Of a DNA stretch of 64,000 nucleotides, positions 49,475 to 61,000 are shown piece by piece; within the stretch, counting starts at the first letter, position 1; every line of letters starts with the position of its first letter. The notes below the pieces were generated by a model. It was given only the letters and a program-made list of their open reading frames with translations. It had not been told where the DNA came from and did not search any database. The translations under genes and the position numbers were made by a program. The DNA is from Mesostigma viride (Eukaryota > Streptophyta > Mesostigmatophyceae > Mesostigmatales > Mesostigmataceae). The DNA lies in assembly GCA_009746045.1 (NCBI GenBank), contig RPFO01000310.1:1250234-1314233 (forward strand), written 5' to 3'.

Positions 49475-49962
49475 GTCCGTGACGGCTCCCTGCAGTGGAC
49501 AAAGCAGATGTGCTGTTTCTTAACGGCCGCATAGCCCTTGAGCAACTCAATGACCGCATGTGGTGAAGAAGATTGGGACGTGGTTAGGATGTCTGGTTTG
49601 TTTTCGCAGCCCTCATAATCAGGGTTTTGAATAATTTTGTCGACGTTAATATGTGTCATGCCTCCACCCATGTCTCCACTGTCCCGGGGCCATGTATCTC
49701 AGCCAGATCTCGGAAGGTTGTGGGTGCTTGTTTTGGACACGAAGGGAGGACTGGTAGGCTTTTTTTTTCCACCAGCTAGAGGGCCGGTTGTCAATACTGT
49801 GGCAGCTTGGCGGTGATCAGGGGCCATGGTGGTCTTCGTGGGCGTTGATGTCCCCGTTGCTGCGCATGCACAGTTGACTTAATTTGAGGATGCTGACGTG
49901 TCCACACATGTTGTGTACAACCTTGTGGATGCTCATGGGACTCGTGTGGCTGCTGCATTCAG

Positions 49963-50061
49963 ATTGGGAAAACCCCGCTCGTCGTGGCATCACGAGGTGG
50001 GCATGTGGATGTCGTCCGGCATCTCCTTGCAAGTGGCGCAGATGTGAACGCCAAGAACAAG
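49963..50061 (+). CDS. Ankyrin repeat exon 4 of gene C
   Basis: A 99-nt, phase-0 exon from ATTCAG to GTCAGT. Reads KTPLVVASRGGHVDVVRHL, then GADVNAKNK. The conserved His of TPLH is Val. Confidence 0.7.
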
Positions 50062-50307
50062 GTCAGTTTCTGAGGGTCTGCCCGTTGGGCAAAGCAGACA
50101 TGCACTGGATGTGCCATGTGGCCTTTGAAATATGCAACGCCCACGCGTAATCATAAAAGACATGGCGACATAATAGGTTAGGGTATCTAGTTTTTCCCCA
50201 ACTTTGGTACCCCTTTGATTGAACTAACAAGTTCCTCCATTGCCGAGGTTCTGCGTTGAAATAGTCGCCTGCATGTGCCAACCCTTGTGGCCAGAAGAAC
50301 ATGATGG

Positions 50308-50400
50308 ACCCCGCTGCCTCATGCATTAATTAGGAACGTCCATGTAGATGTAGTCCTGCATCTCACGGCAAGAGGGGCAGACGTGACCGCCAAGGGCAAC
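50308..50400 (+). pseudogene. Decayed ankyrin exon of gene C
   Basis: TPLPHALIRNVHVDVVLHL and GADVTAKGN are present and the GTCAGT donor is intact, but the normal acceptor and first codons are replaced by other intron sequence (GTGGCCAGAAGAACATGATGG). The only nearby CAG would give a 106-nt exon that breaks phase, so it should be skipped. Confidence 0.65.
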
Positions 50401-50617
50401 GTCAGTAATGACTCCATGCAGTGCGCAAGGGGGATGTGCATTTTCTTAATGGTCGCGTAGCCCTTAAGCAATTCAATGACCGCATGTGGCGAAAAAGATT
50501 GAGACATGGCCAGGATGTCGGATTGGTTTCCGGTGTGTATGCCCTAGTAATCGGAGTTTCCTATAATACTGTTGAGGTTAATGCGTGTCATGCCTCCATC
50601 CATGCCTCCATTCATGT

Positions 50618-51120
50618 CACGCTACAATTCACCCTCTAGGTCACCTTTTTCAGCAGTGAATGTGCCACAGCAACCTACTCGTCGGATTTCAATGCCAAAC
50701 CTCTTTTCGCGCCATCTTTCAACCATTGAACGGGACCTAAAGTATTACTGAATCCCGCAGAATTTCGGTTGAATCTTCCGTTCTTAAGTGACTATTTATG
50801 ATTCAAAAAAATTACGTACCAGTTTGCCAGTGTGTCCAACGCTGGCTGATTTGATGGACGTCGAATCTCGCTGAACAAAAGTGTCCTACAATGCAAATTT
50901 AAAAGAGCTCCTTGTGTTTACCTATGACCGTAACTCAACCTACGGTTGCTGAAACGTCAAGAGTTGTCTCCAAGGTAAGTTTTCTGTCAGTACTATTGCT
51001 ACAATAGCTGTGAATGAAACGAAAAATTTCCTAGCTCTTATTGGTAGGAAGAATGCCAGCAAAAAATCGATGGCACATTCCCCGATAAGAAAGATGTCTT
51101 ATAGGGCGAATTGTGGCGTG
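50618..51120. mobile_element. 503-bp element with imperfect terminal inverted repeats
   Basis: CACGCTACAATTCACCCT on the left pairs with AGGGCGAATTGTGGCGTG on the right (16 of 18 positions). The block interrupts intron sequence that is continuous in paralogous introns, and its AT-rich content differs from its surroundings. No target duplication is clear and no protein is encoded. Confidence 0.5.
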
Positions 51121-51438
51121 CCCCGGGGCAGGGTATCTCAGCCAGATCATGAAAGGTTTCAGGTGGTAGTTGTGAACATGCAGTGATCGGCAGGCATGGC
51201 TTTACCACCAGCTCGGAGGCAAGAATGTGGCAGTGGCAGTGATCAGGGCCAATGGCGGTGTCGATTGGTGCGGGATCCTTTTAGCTGCAGAGGGCGACGG
51301 GTTTCTGTGGACGCTGACATGTCAACACAGCGCGCGCGCTCGTGGCCCACACACTGCGCGCGCTCTGCTGCCCATGTGTTGTCTGGCTGTTGTCATGCGA
51401 CTGGATTGTCACGGGGCTTGTGTGGCTGCTGGACCCAG

Positions 51439-51537
51439 TACGGGAGTACCCCACTGCATTTCTCATCAGGGAACAGCCATCTGGATGTCGTCCGAGATCT
51501 CATCGCCAGCGGCGCAGGCGTGAACGCCAAGGCCAAT
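51439..51537 (+). CDS. Ankyrin repeat exon 5 of gene C
   Basis: A 99-nt, phase-0 exon from ACCCAG to GTCAGT. Reads STPLHFSSGNSHLDVVRDL, then GAGVNAKAN. Confidence 0.7.
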
Positions 51538-52035
51538 GTCAGTGATGGCTCCATGCAGTGGGAAATGAGGATGTGCATTTTCTCAACGGTCGCGTAGCCT
51601 TTGAGCAACACAATGACCGCGTGTGTGAAGAATATGAGGACATGGTCAGGATGCCTGTTTTGTTTTGTTTTCCAGCATGTACGCCCTTGTAATCGATGTT
51701 TTTAAGAAGTTTGTCGAGGTTAACATGTGTAATGCCTTTATCGTTGTCTCCACTGTCCCAGGGCAGGGTAGCACAGCCAGATCGCGGAAGGCTGTGGCGG
51801 TGGTTTTGAACATGAGTAGGGACAGGCAGGCGTGGCTTCTTGCACCAACTCGGAGGTCGGCTTGTCAAGAATGTGGCAGGGGCAGTGATCAGGTACAATG
51901 GCGGTGTCGATTGGTGGGGGCTTCTTTTAGCTGCAGAACGCAATGGGTTCCTGCTGGTGCTGACATGTCCGTATGTTTTGTGGCTGTTGTCATGTGCCCG
52001 GGTTGTCACGGGACGTGTGTGGCTGCTGCATCCAG

Positions 52036-52128
52036 GGTACCCCTCTGCATTGGGCATCAAGGAACGGCCATCTGGATGTCGTCCATCATCTCATCGCCAG
52101 CGGGGCGGACGTGGACGCCACGGACAAT
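52036..52128 (+). CDS. Ankyrin repeat exon 6 of gene C
   Basis: A 93-nt exon (31 codons), two codons shorter at its start than the standard, still phase 0. Reads GTPLHWASRNGHLDVVHHL, then GADVDATDN. Confidence 0.7.
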
Positions 52129-52179
52129 GTCAGTGATGACTCCATGCAGTGGGCAAGGGGGATGTGCTGTTTCATAATG

Positions 52180-52590
52180 ATAGATTTGGTACGATGCTGG
52201 AGTCGAACACAGGACCCCTTGCATGATTTCGCGACAATATGGGTCTTCTAATCCTAAGGCATCCCAAGCTATAGCCCAACTGCGAAAAATCTCTTTACCG
52301 GAAAGCGGTGCAAGTGCGTCCGAAATTCCCGAACATGAACCAGTGGAAGGAAGCTATGCTAGCCGCATGGGGCCGAATGTGAGTGGAAGTACTACTCACT
52401 GGGTCACGCAACGGCGGAAGCCGTACGAAGGTGACTCCAGGTAGACCACGGCTGCATTCTGGACCTCCGCAGCGCGCCAGCACCTCGTAGCCGGAATGTC
52501 AATCAAAGTACAGAGAAAGATTTGGTGTGATACTTAATATGAACACAGGACCTCTTGCATGATTTCGCGACTATCGGGGTCTCCTGATCC
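52180..52590. mobile_element. 411-bp insertion with 73-bp tRNA-like terminal direct repeats
   Basis: Flanked by TAATG (52175-52179 and 52591-52595), the site being uninterrupted in paralogous introns. Both ends carry a 73-bp direct repeat sharing GAACACAGGACC and CTTGCATGATTTCGCGAC. On the - strand the left one reads like the 3' half of a tRNA with a B-box-like TGTTCGACTCC and a terminal ACCA. It may be a TRIM-like or dimeric tRNA-derived retroposon. No protein. Confidence 0.5.
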
Positions 52591-52855
52591 TAATGGTCGC
52601 ATAGCCCTTGACCAATTCAACGACCCTGTGTGGTGAAGAAGATCGGGACAATGCCAGGATGTCTGGTTTGTTTCCAGCATGTATGCCCTCGTAATTGGAG
52701 TTTTGAGTAATTTTGTTGAGGTTGATATGTGTCGTGCCTCCACCCATGTTTCCATTGTCCCAGGGCAAGGGTGTCACAGCCAGATCTTGGCGGGCTTCAG
52801 GTGGTGGTTGTGCACATGCGGTGACCGGCAGGCGTGGCTTTACCACCAGCTCAGA

Positions 52856-52989
52856 AGTTAGCTAAAATATCGGAACCTTTTTGCGACTGGCGCAGAGGAT
52901 GCTGGCAAGTCAACCTTACCGCGGTATAAATAGTATTCGGACATTTAGTGCCGCAGTGGCGAAAAGGTTCCGATATTACTTAGCTAACT
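52856..52989. mobile_element. 134-bp MITE
   Basis: Terminal inverted repeats of about 30 bp (AGTTAGCTAA at the ends, then AATATCGGAACCTTTT inside), flanked by TCAGA and TCGGA, a probable 5-bp target duplication with one change. Intron paralogues (for example near 51206) lack it. Confidence 0.7.
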
Positions 52990-53165
52990 TCGGAGGCAAA
53001 AATGTGGCAGTGGCAGTGATCAGGGACAATGGCGGTGTTGATTTGTGCGGTATCCTTTTAGCTGCAGGACACGGCGGGGTCCTGTGGATGCTGACATGTT
53101 CGTGTGTTGCGTGGCTGTTGTCATGCGACTGGGTTGTCACGGGATTGTGTGGCTGCTGGATCCAG

Positions 53166-53264
53166 GGTGGTTGGACCCCGCTGCATGATGCATCAAGGGG
53201 TGGCCATCTGGATGTCGTCCAGCATCTCATCGCCAGCGGCGCAGACGTGAACGTCAAGAGCAAT
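53166..53264 (+). CDS. Ankyrin repeat exon 7 of gene C
   Basis: A 99-nt, phase-0 exon from ATCCAG to GTCCGT. Reads WTPLHDASRGGHLDVVQHL, then GADVNVKSN. The intron sequence before it is open in the same frame, which I take as coincidence of a recent duplication. Confidence 0.75.
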
Positions 53265-53780
53265 GTCCGTGATGACTCCATGCAGTGGGCAAGGGCTGTA
53301 TGCTGTATCTTAATGGGTCACATAGATGTCAAAATTTTGCAATGTAACAGTTGCCGTTATCCAACGCAACAACTGCGCGTGGTGAAGAAGATCAGGGCGT
53401 GGCTAGGATGTCTGGTTTGTTTCAAGCAGGTATGCCCTTTTAATCGGAATTTTTAATGATTTCGTTGAGGTTTATATGTGTCATGCCTCCGCCCATGTCT
53501 GCATTTTCTCAGGGCCAGGTATCTCAGCCAGATCTTGGAAGGTTGTGGATCGTGGTTGTGAACACGGAGGGAGGACTGGCAGGCATGTTTCTCCCCCAGC
53601 TAGAAGGCCAGTTAATACTGTGGCAGCTTGGCGGCGATCAGGGACCGTGGCGGTCTTTATGGGCGTGATGTCCCCCTTGCTGCGCATTCACGATGGGCTT
53701 CTGCGGATGCTGATGTGTCCACACATTTTTTGTACGACTTTGTGGATCGTCATGGGACTTTTTGTGGCTGCTGCATTCAG

Positions 53781-53885
53781 AATGGGAGCATCCCACTCAT
53801 GATGGCGTATTGTTACGGGCACCGGCATGCGGATGTCGTCCAGCATCTCATCGCAAGTGGTGCAGATGTGAACGCCAAGAACAAG
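53781..53885 (+). CDS. Ankyrin repeat exon 8 of gene C
   Basis: A 105-nt exon (35 codons), phase 0, ATTCAG to GTCCGT. The core is weakened (SIPLMMAYCYGHRHADVVQHL in two parts: SIPLMMAY and HADVVQHL), with two extra residues, then GADVNAKNK. Confidence 0.6.
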
Positions 53886-55085
53886 GTCCGTGAGACTCCA
53901 AGCAGTGGGCAAAGCAGATGTGCATTTGGAATGCCATGCCGCCTTTGAACAACCCAACGCCCACGTGTAATTATGAAAGACTTGGTGACATACTCGATTA
54001 GGATGTCTCGCTTGTCCCCAACTTTGGTGCTGCTGTAATCAAAGTAATAGGTTCCTCTGTTGCCGATTGCTTTAAATCAGTTGCCCGCGTGTGCTAACGC
54101 TTGTGGCTAGAGGAACACGATGGACCCCCAAAAGATGATCGGATCAGAAAACTGCGCGGTGATGATCGCGGCAATCTGGAGGGTGTTTTCTCTTAACTGT
54201 GATTATGTGATAAGAAATAGACAGCGCTTGTCCATGCCATCTGGCCATGGCTGATATAGTTCTGTGAATACTCCTCTTTCCTCGAAACCCTGCCCTGTCC
54301 TTCTCTTCTCCTGAATTATGGCTGACAAGCAAGAGCTGGAAAAACTTTTGTTTAAAACCCTATGTGTGCATCCCTCTCTGAGCCGCATGTCATTCTGTAA
54401 AACATCCCCCCCCGGCCACGTGTATGCACAAATCCCGACCTTCCGCACAGTTTTTATTTCGGATTATGGAAAAGGTGCTGCTCAGCCTGGAACATTCTCC
54501 TGTGGTCTATCTCTGCATTACCGGCCTTCCCTGCGGCTTAAGGCATGGCAGGTAGCAATAGCTGGCATGGCCCCATCCATCTCTCCAGTGCCCCGGGGCC
54601 AAGCGTCACAGCCATATCTCGGAAGATGCGCATGTGCTCGGTGCCAGGCAACTATTTGCTGTGGCACTTCTCTGCAATACATAGTAGCACATATATTGAT
54701 CATAGTCCGACTGGCAGCGGCTGGCAGCGCATGTCAAATGTGGGTTGCCTGTATCCAAATGTACGTGCCGTGGCATCCTGGGTTCAGGGTTCAAATATGG
54801 ATCTAGGAGTATATCTGGCCTGGGTTGAATGGCCCTCCCCACCTGAAGTGCCTGGCTGCATCTCATGTCCAGTAGTTTTATGAAGATGGTACAGCTATTG
54901 GAACATTAGACCTGGCAGTAGCGCGCACTGACAGTAGACATGAAGCAAGAACTTCCTGATATTCTCATTTACCCAGCCTTTGCTGACGTGGGGCTCCGCT
55001 AGCACTATGAGTCCTGTCCTTCCTTGTTGGCTCTCTTTCCTCGCTCTTTGGGTCGTTTTTGAAACTGTTGTTGCTGCACTCTCAG
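53886..55085 (+). other. Intron of gene C with two copies of a 10-bp unit
   Basis: No coding sequence. The block 54630-54860 contains two CTGGCAGCGG units (54711-54730) and is paralogous to the next intron, where the unit has expanded. Confidence 0.5.
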
Positions 55086-55184
55086 GATGGGTGTGGGTTA
55101 CTGCATCAAGCATCAGAGGAAGGTCATCTGGATGCTGTCCGGCATCTCATCGCAAGTGGCGCGGATGTGAACGTCGTGGACAAG
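55086..55184 (+). CDS. Ankyrin repeat exon 9 of gene C
   Basis: A 99-nt, phase-0 exon from TCTCAG to GTCAGT. TPLH is replaced by GLLH; then QASEEGHLDAVRHL and GADVNVVDK. Confidence 0.65.
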
Positions 55185-55410
55185 GTCAGTGTTTGTCTTT
55201 AAGCAAGTGGGTTACGCCAGAGCATTTTCTTGACCAACAGCAATAGTAACTGAGCTGAGCTATGGCTTTGCAAGGCAACCATTCTTGTCGTTGGTCCCAA
55301 TTTTATGGTAGTTTCGGTGTAGAGGCTGTGCATGTGCTCAGTGCCGGGCCACTATTTGCTGCGGCACTTCTTTGCAATACGTAGTAGCACACACATTGAT
55401 CATAGTGTGG

Positions 55411-55770
55411 CTGGCAGCGGCTGGCAGCGGCTGGCAGCGGCTGGCAGCGGCTGGCAGCGGCTGGCAGCGGCTGGCAGCGGCTGGCAGCGGCTGGCAGCGG
55501 CTGGCAGCGGCTGGCAGCGGCTGGCAGCGGCTGGCAGCGGCTGGCAGCGGCTGGCAGCGGCTGGCAGCGGCTGGCAGCGGCTGGCAGCGGCTGGCAGCGG
55601 CTGGCAGCGGCTGGCAGCGGCTGGCAGCGGCTGGCAGCGGCTGGCAGCGGCTGGCAGCGGCTGGCAGCGGCTGGCAGCGGCTGGCAGCGGCTGGCAGCGG
55701 CTGGCAGCGGCTGGCAGCGGCTGGCAGCGGCTGGCAGCGGCCAGCAGCGGCCAGCAGCGGCTGGCAGCCC
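55411..55770. repeat. (CTGGCAGCGG)n, 36 copies
   Basis: A 360-bp near-perfect 10-bp array, with two CCAGCAGCGG variants near its right end. Frames across it (repeating Ala-Gly-Ser/Trp-Gln on +, Ser-Arg-Cys-Gln on -) are repeat artefacts. Confidence 0.95.
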
Positions 55771-56613
55771 ATGGCAATGCGGGTTGCCGGTATCCACACA
55801 TGTGCAGTGGCACCCTGGGTTTAGGGTTCCCATTGATCTACGAAGATATCTGGCCACTTAAAGATGGCCTTTCCCATGCAATTAGTGCCTGGTCGCACGT
55901 CGTGCCCAGTAGGTTTGTCCAGGCAGGATTGCCATGGCCTGGTACTATACACTAGGGAAAGAGAGGTGGCAGGCGTGGCTTTTGCAACAGCCAGGATGTC
56001 AGCAAAGATTTCCGTGCCCATGCCAGCCGCCAGGGACCGTGACATTCATGGGTGTGGGCTCATCTCCAGCCGCCTTCTCAAGGATGCTTGGTTCTCGCTA
56101 ATGCACTGACATGTCAGTTAAGGTGACAGTCCCGGCGCGAATTTTTTGGCGCCGAAAAAAGTGTTGGATAATGATAGAGTATTGACTCAGTGTGAGACAG
56201 TGTGTGCAATGACACCAGTGCGTGGTGTCCCTTCCATCATCTTAGTTTACCCATGTCCCATCTTCTCACAGTCCCAAGCCCAACACGCCATCTGTCACAA
56301 CGAATGTCACGATGCCATTTGTGCTTATCTACCACTGGTCCCGCCAATATTGCACTACTGTTTCGTTACAACTGTGCCGTCCCTCTGACCTTAGCCAAAA
56401 AGTATATTGCCGGTCCATATTGCCGCTCTGTACCAAAACTGGTACGCACGACTTATGTTTCCGACTGCTATCACCACAATTCAGCCCATGTTGCATTTGT
56501 GTCTTGGCGACAAGTCAGCCTCGACCTAGCACTGCTAACTATTTCTTTGCATGGTCATGCTGGGTTGTGTGTGGTGGGATGGCATGGGAGTTGCATGGAT
56601 GCTGCACTCTCAG

Positions 56614-56712
56614 GATGGGAATACCCCATTGCATCGAGCATCAAGGTGGAGACGTCTGGATGTCGTCCGGCATCTCATCGCCAGCGGCGCAGATGCGAAC
56701 GCCAAGAACCAT
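56614..56712 (+). CDS. Ankyrin repeat exon 10 of gene C
   Basis: A 99-nt, phase-0 exon from TCTCAG to GTCAGT. Reads NTPLHRASRWRRLDVVRHL, then GADANAKNH. Confidence 0.75.
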
Positions 56713-57232
56713 GTCAGTTTCTGGGTTGTGTCAGTGAGAAGGCAGTTATTTTTTGTTTTGTTTTGGTAGAGTGCATGGCCGAATGCAGTACCTGCGTGTG
56801 ACGCACGCAAACAAACGAGCTAAGTTGCGGAGAAAGGCTTAGCATTTCTGCTACAATGTGCATGAGGATAATCTGTAGTCGCCAGCATGTTTTTGCTTAA
56901 ATGTCAGATTCAGCCAGCGTCTGGGCCGAACTCACCAAGGTACATGCCATAAGCCACAATTTTTTCACTGCTGCAATTAAAATTCGTTTTGGAGGTTGAG
57001 GCGCGCTCATCAAGGGTGCTTTGCCCGGCAAGCAGGTTTTGGAAAACAAACATAGAGGTTATGTGTATTTGTGCTATGTACGTGCTACCAAATTTGAAGA
57101 AAGTGGGATGTGTAGCGACATGCTTTCATCTTCTTAGCTGCCATAAGGTAGGTCTTATATATTTCACAAGCCAAGGTCAGGTTTTGCTGCTGAACCTATT
57201 GCTCTGATATGGCGTATATTAACCAACTACAG

Positions 57233-57301
57233 GCGGGCAAGACACCCCTTGCCCTTGCTGAGGAAGTAAAGGAAGCGGACGCGGCGCAGTTGTTGCGAGA
57301 G
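57233..57301 (+). CDS. Ankyrin cap exon of gene C
   Basis: A 69-nt exon (23 codons), phase 0, ACTACAG to GTGAGC. Reads KTPLALAEEVKEADAAQLL, then RE. It lacks the Pro/Gln linker that genes A and B carry in the same exon. Confidence 0.7.
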
Positions 57302-58056
57302 GTGAGCCCCAGGCGCAGCAGTCACCTGCCACATTAAGTGTGGAGAACATAATGAGAGCGGCAAAAGGGTTAGTCCTGTCCTGTGGCCACCTGCTGCCTA
57401 CAACCCAGAATGCATGCTAGTGCTCTTTTATGATGTGTGAGACCGCCTTCAAAGCACTTGGGCAGGCACGATTGGTTCTTGGACCGATTGCAAACACACC
57501 GCACTCTATGATGAAGTAGAAGGCCATGGTAAACAGGCGTCCTTTCAAAGCCAAGAACCCTTTCAAAGCCAGGAAATCATTTTGGCTGGGCTACATAATG
57601 CATCCTTGGAACGCAAAAACCACTTTTGATTGTGATTAGAAGTGGCACCTTAATTTAAAGACCCATACGCTGTGTGCGCATAAGCCATTCAACTTGCTGA
57701 CTCGTTGAACATCCGAGAAGTGCATAGTGCTCGCAATCCTCATTTTCTTCTTTCCCTCTAATGTGCTCCCCGTCCTCGGCTTTTGCACAGTGACCTTATG
57801 TCCTCACCTATCTCTCATGATCTTCTATACCCGCTGGTTATGCATGCTGACCAGCCAGAGCCCTTGTGAGATCAAGTTTTGAAGAGTATGGCAGATTCAG
57901 GGTGCGCACTGGTATGCTGCCCCGGGCAACCACCTCCCAATCTTGCTACCTGCGATTGCATACTGCCTATAATCCTTGTGGTAAAGTAAACCTGACCTGC
58001 TCGCCCTGTATGTGGTTGGCTCATCTTGCTGCATGCTCGTGCCTGACGGGGAACAG
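57302..58056 (+). other. Intron between cap exon and kinase exon, gene C
   Basis: A 755-nt phase-0 intron, half the length of its counterparts in genes A and B and largely unrelated to them. No coding sequence seen. Confidence 0.65.
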
Positions 58057-61000
58057 GCCATGAGGGACGTTCTTGCCGAGATTGACTGGGCCACTCATCA
58101 GTCGATTCCACAACCTGGCCTCCTGGCCAGCCTGGAGGGTATGGTGCCAGGCATACAGGAAACCTGGACAGTTGCACAGCTGGCCCACCGCATGGGGATG
58201 ATGGTGGAGGGCAGCGCCTTGAATGCGGCGAGATTGGCCACAGAGCTTAGGCAAGAGGATCAGCACAGCAGGGAGCATCTGACCCAGGTGCAGGTGCAAG
58301 AAGAGGCCATGCACCGGAAGCTAGCCCACCTTCGCCGGAACAGCACGGACGTGGCTGCGGCAAGGGAGCGGGATGAAGCGGTGCAGGCATTTGCGAGCAG
58401 CCTTCACGCTCTGCGTGAGACTTTGGAGAAGAAGGCAGGCCTGTCGGAGCAGCGACACAAGCAGCAGCTGACGCTAAGGGAAGCCTTGGGTTTGTTTGAC
58501 AACAGTCAAGAGACATTGCCTGCTAGCAATGCAGGGAAAGGCCCTGAGCCAGACATGGAGGCCAGCGGCCGGCTGGCGCTTGCGCAGCTGAGGGAGGTGG
58601 TAAAGGACTGCAATGATGAGCTGATGCCTGCAGCAGTAGCTACACAGAAAGCCATGGAGCATTTGCAGGCATGCTTAGAGCAGCAGCAAAGCATTGCAGC
58701 TAAATTGCGGGGTCGGCTGAATGCTGCCGTCCAATCAGGGCAGCGGCTTACAGCCTCGGTGCTTTCCCAGCTGAAGGGCGAGACTCCCGAGGAGGATGGC
58801 AGACATGCACGCAAGATGTCCGAGATAACGGCCTTGCAAGAGAAGGAACTGCACATGATGATGGACCTGCGAGAGAGCATCCCAGGGACCCTGTCTCGCC
58901 TGGCCGCTGCCCAGCAGGAGAGCAAGCTGATCCAACGACAGCTCAGAAACACGCGCCACGACATCTTGGACGCGGAGGATGATGGGCGCACGGGGCAGCT
59001 GCAGCAGCTCAAGGAGAAGGAGACAGCGCTGCTGGAGCAAGCCTCCCAGTTGGCTGCGGAACAAGCCACGCTGTCTGAGTTGTTGGCGGATGCCAAGCTG
59101 CAGCAGTGGTACCCGGACTTGCTGGCGCAGGAGGAGCACATCAAGGAGCTGCACAAATTCCTACCTGCAGGCGCCAGCAGGGACCTCATTGACTACGAGT
59201 GGAACCTGTCTAAGTTCCGCGATAGCTCTGGCAAACCTTTGATTCCAGGGAGGGGCGTATGGCGGGTGCGGCTGATGGAGGACTGGAACGGGAAGAAGTG
59301 GGTGGTGAAGGAGATGGGGCCGGGGCCGGAGTTGCAGCGGGAGGTCAACCGGCTGAAGGCGTTGCAGCACCCCCTGGTGATCCCCCTGGAGCGGGTTTTC
59401 ATTGACAACAATGTGGCCTACCTGCAGATGCCCTACTACAAGAATGGGAACTTGCGTGGCTGGGTTGACAGCATCGTGGGCGCCCAGAAGGGGGCAGCGA
59501 GTCTGACCACCCAGCAGGGTGCGCAGATCTGGAGCACGATGAAGCAGGCCTTCCAGGCGGTGGCCTTCCTCCACCGCAAGGGCATCGTGCACCGTGACCT
59601 CAAGCCGGAGAATGTGCTGCTGCAGGATGACGGCCAGATCGCGCTGTGTGACTTTGGGGTCAGCCACGATGTGCTGGCGCACCTGCAGACGACCAAGGCA
59701 ACGCTTGCCGTGGGGGGACATACCGCGTGCTATGCCGCCCCGGAGGTGCTTGCGGGGAAGGGCGTGTCCGCAAGCAACCCGTACGCCGAGGACCTGTGGT
59801 CCCTGGGGGTGATGCTTCTGGAGCTGGCAGGGACCCGGCTGTCTTGGAACGCGATGACCTCCCGCCTGGAGGATGAGCAGGGTCGCCCCATCAACACAGC
59901 CGACTTGCTGGTGGGCAAGTCCAAGTGGCACCGCGATCTGATCACCCTGGCTGACTCCCTGCTTCAGAAGGACCCTGACGCGCGGCCCAGCGCTGACGCG
60001 GTCCTTGCCAGCGAGTTCTTCCAGCAAGACCCGTCTGCCAGCCAGGTGCAGCAGAACCGCCACCTGCTGCTGCTGACCAGCCACCTGGCGAAGCTGCGGC
60101 AGAGCCCTCAGGGTGGTGGGCAGCCGAAGACCCACGTGATGAGGTTGGACGTGCGCGAGGGGCCCGGCATGGTTGCCCCGGTGCTGGCGCTGTTTGCTCG
60201 GGAGGACGTCAAGCCCGAGGAGACCGTGGTGGGCGAACATGCGGGCGTGCGCATCCCTCTCTCCGAGGTGCTGCACAACTTCTTTGAGGCGGTGGTGCTG
60301 CCCGCTGCAGGCCTGCTTGAGCAGGGCAAGGGGGATGGTGAGGATGCCAGTGGGTCTGGAGCGGCCTCCCAGGTGCGCGAGGGGGTGGCCTTCCTTCCCA
60401 GGGTTTGCCAGGCGAGGGACGCCGAGGCCCTGGCGACCCACCAGCAGCGACTGCGCACGGTAGGCAAGATCTTGGCCAAGGCGGTGTTGCAGTGCATCCA
60501 CGTGCCGGTGCAGTTTTGCTGCGCGCTCTTCTGTGCGCTGGTGGCCAAGGATGACCTCACGCAGTACAGCACGGCCGACTGCCTGGAGATGCTGGCGGAG
60601 TTTGACCCCACCGATGCGCGCCGCATGCGCGTCACGCTGGCCATGAAGCACGGGGATGGCGAATCGGGGATCACCCTAGGGGCCCTCATGGGCGATGCCG
60701 ACGCGGACGAGACCCTCATGACGGATGCCAACAAAGAGCTGCTCGTGCGCAAGGCGATCAACCACCGCCTCGTCCTGACGCGGGCGGCTGAGCTCGCAGA
60801 GGTGCGCGCCGGCTTCCTGTGCCTCGACTGGGAGCCCCTGCTGGGTGTGCTCTCGCCGTTTGACCTGATGACCCTCTTCTTTGGGACGGACTACCTGGAC
60901 GTCAGCCGCGTCAGCCAGGCCTTCCAGCTTGACACGGCCAGCTGGGTGGGCAGGGAGGTGCAGGGGAAGCAGGCGTGGGAGTGGCTGCAACGCTTCCTGC

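Noticed and set aside
52881-53456. 191-codon frame running from a MITE through intron into an ankyrin exon
   Set aside because: The frame is open only in this copy. The CAG acceptor and exon boundaries agree with all other array members.
55303-55857. Open frames of repeating Ser-Arg-Cys-Gln-Pro-Leu-Pro-Ala-Ala
   Set aside because: Translation of the 10-bp array in all frames on both strands.
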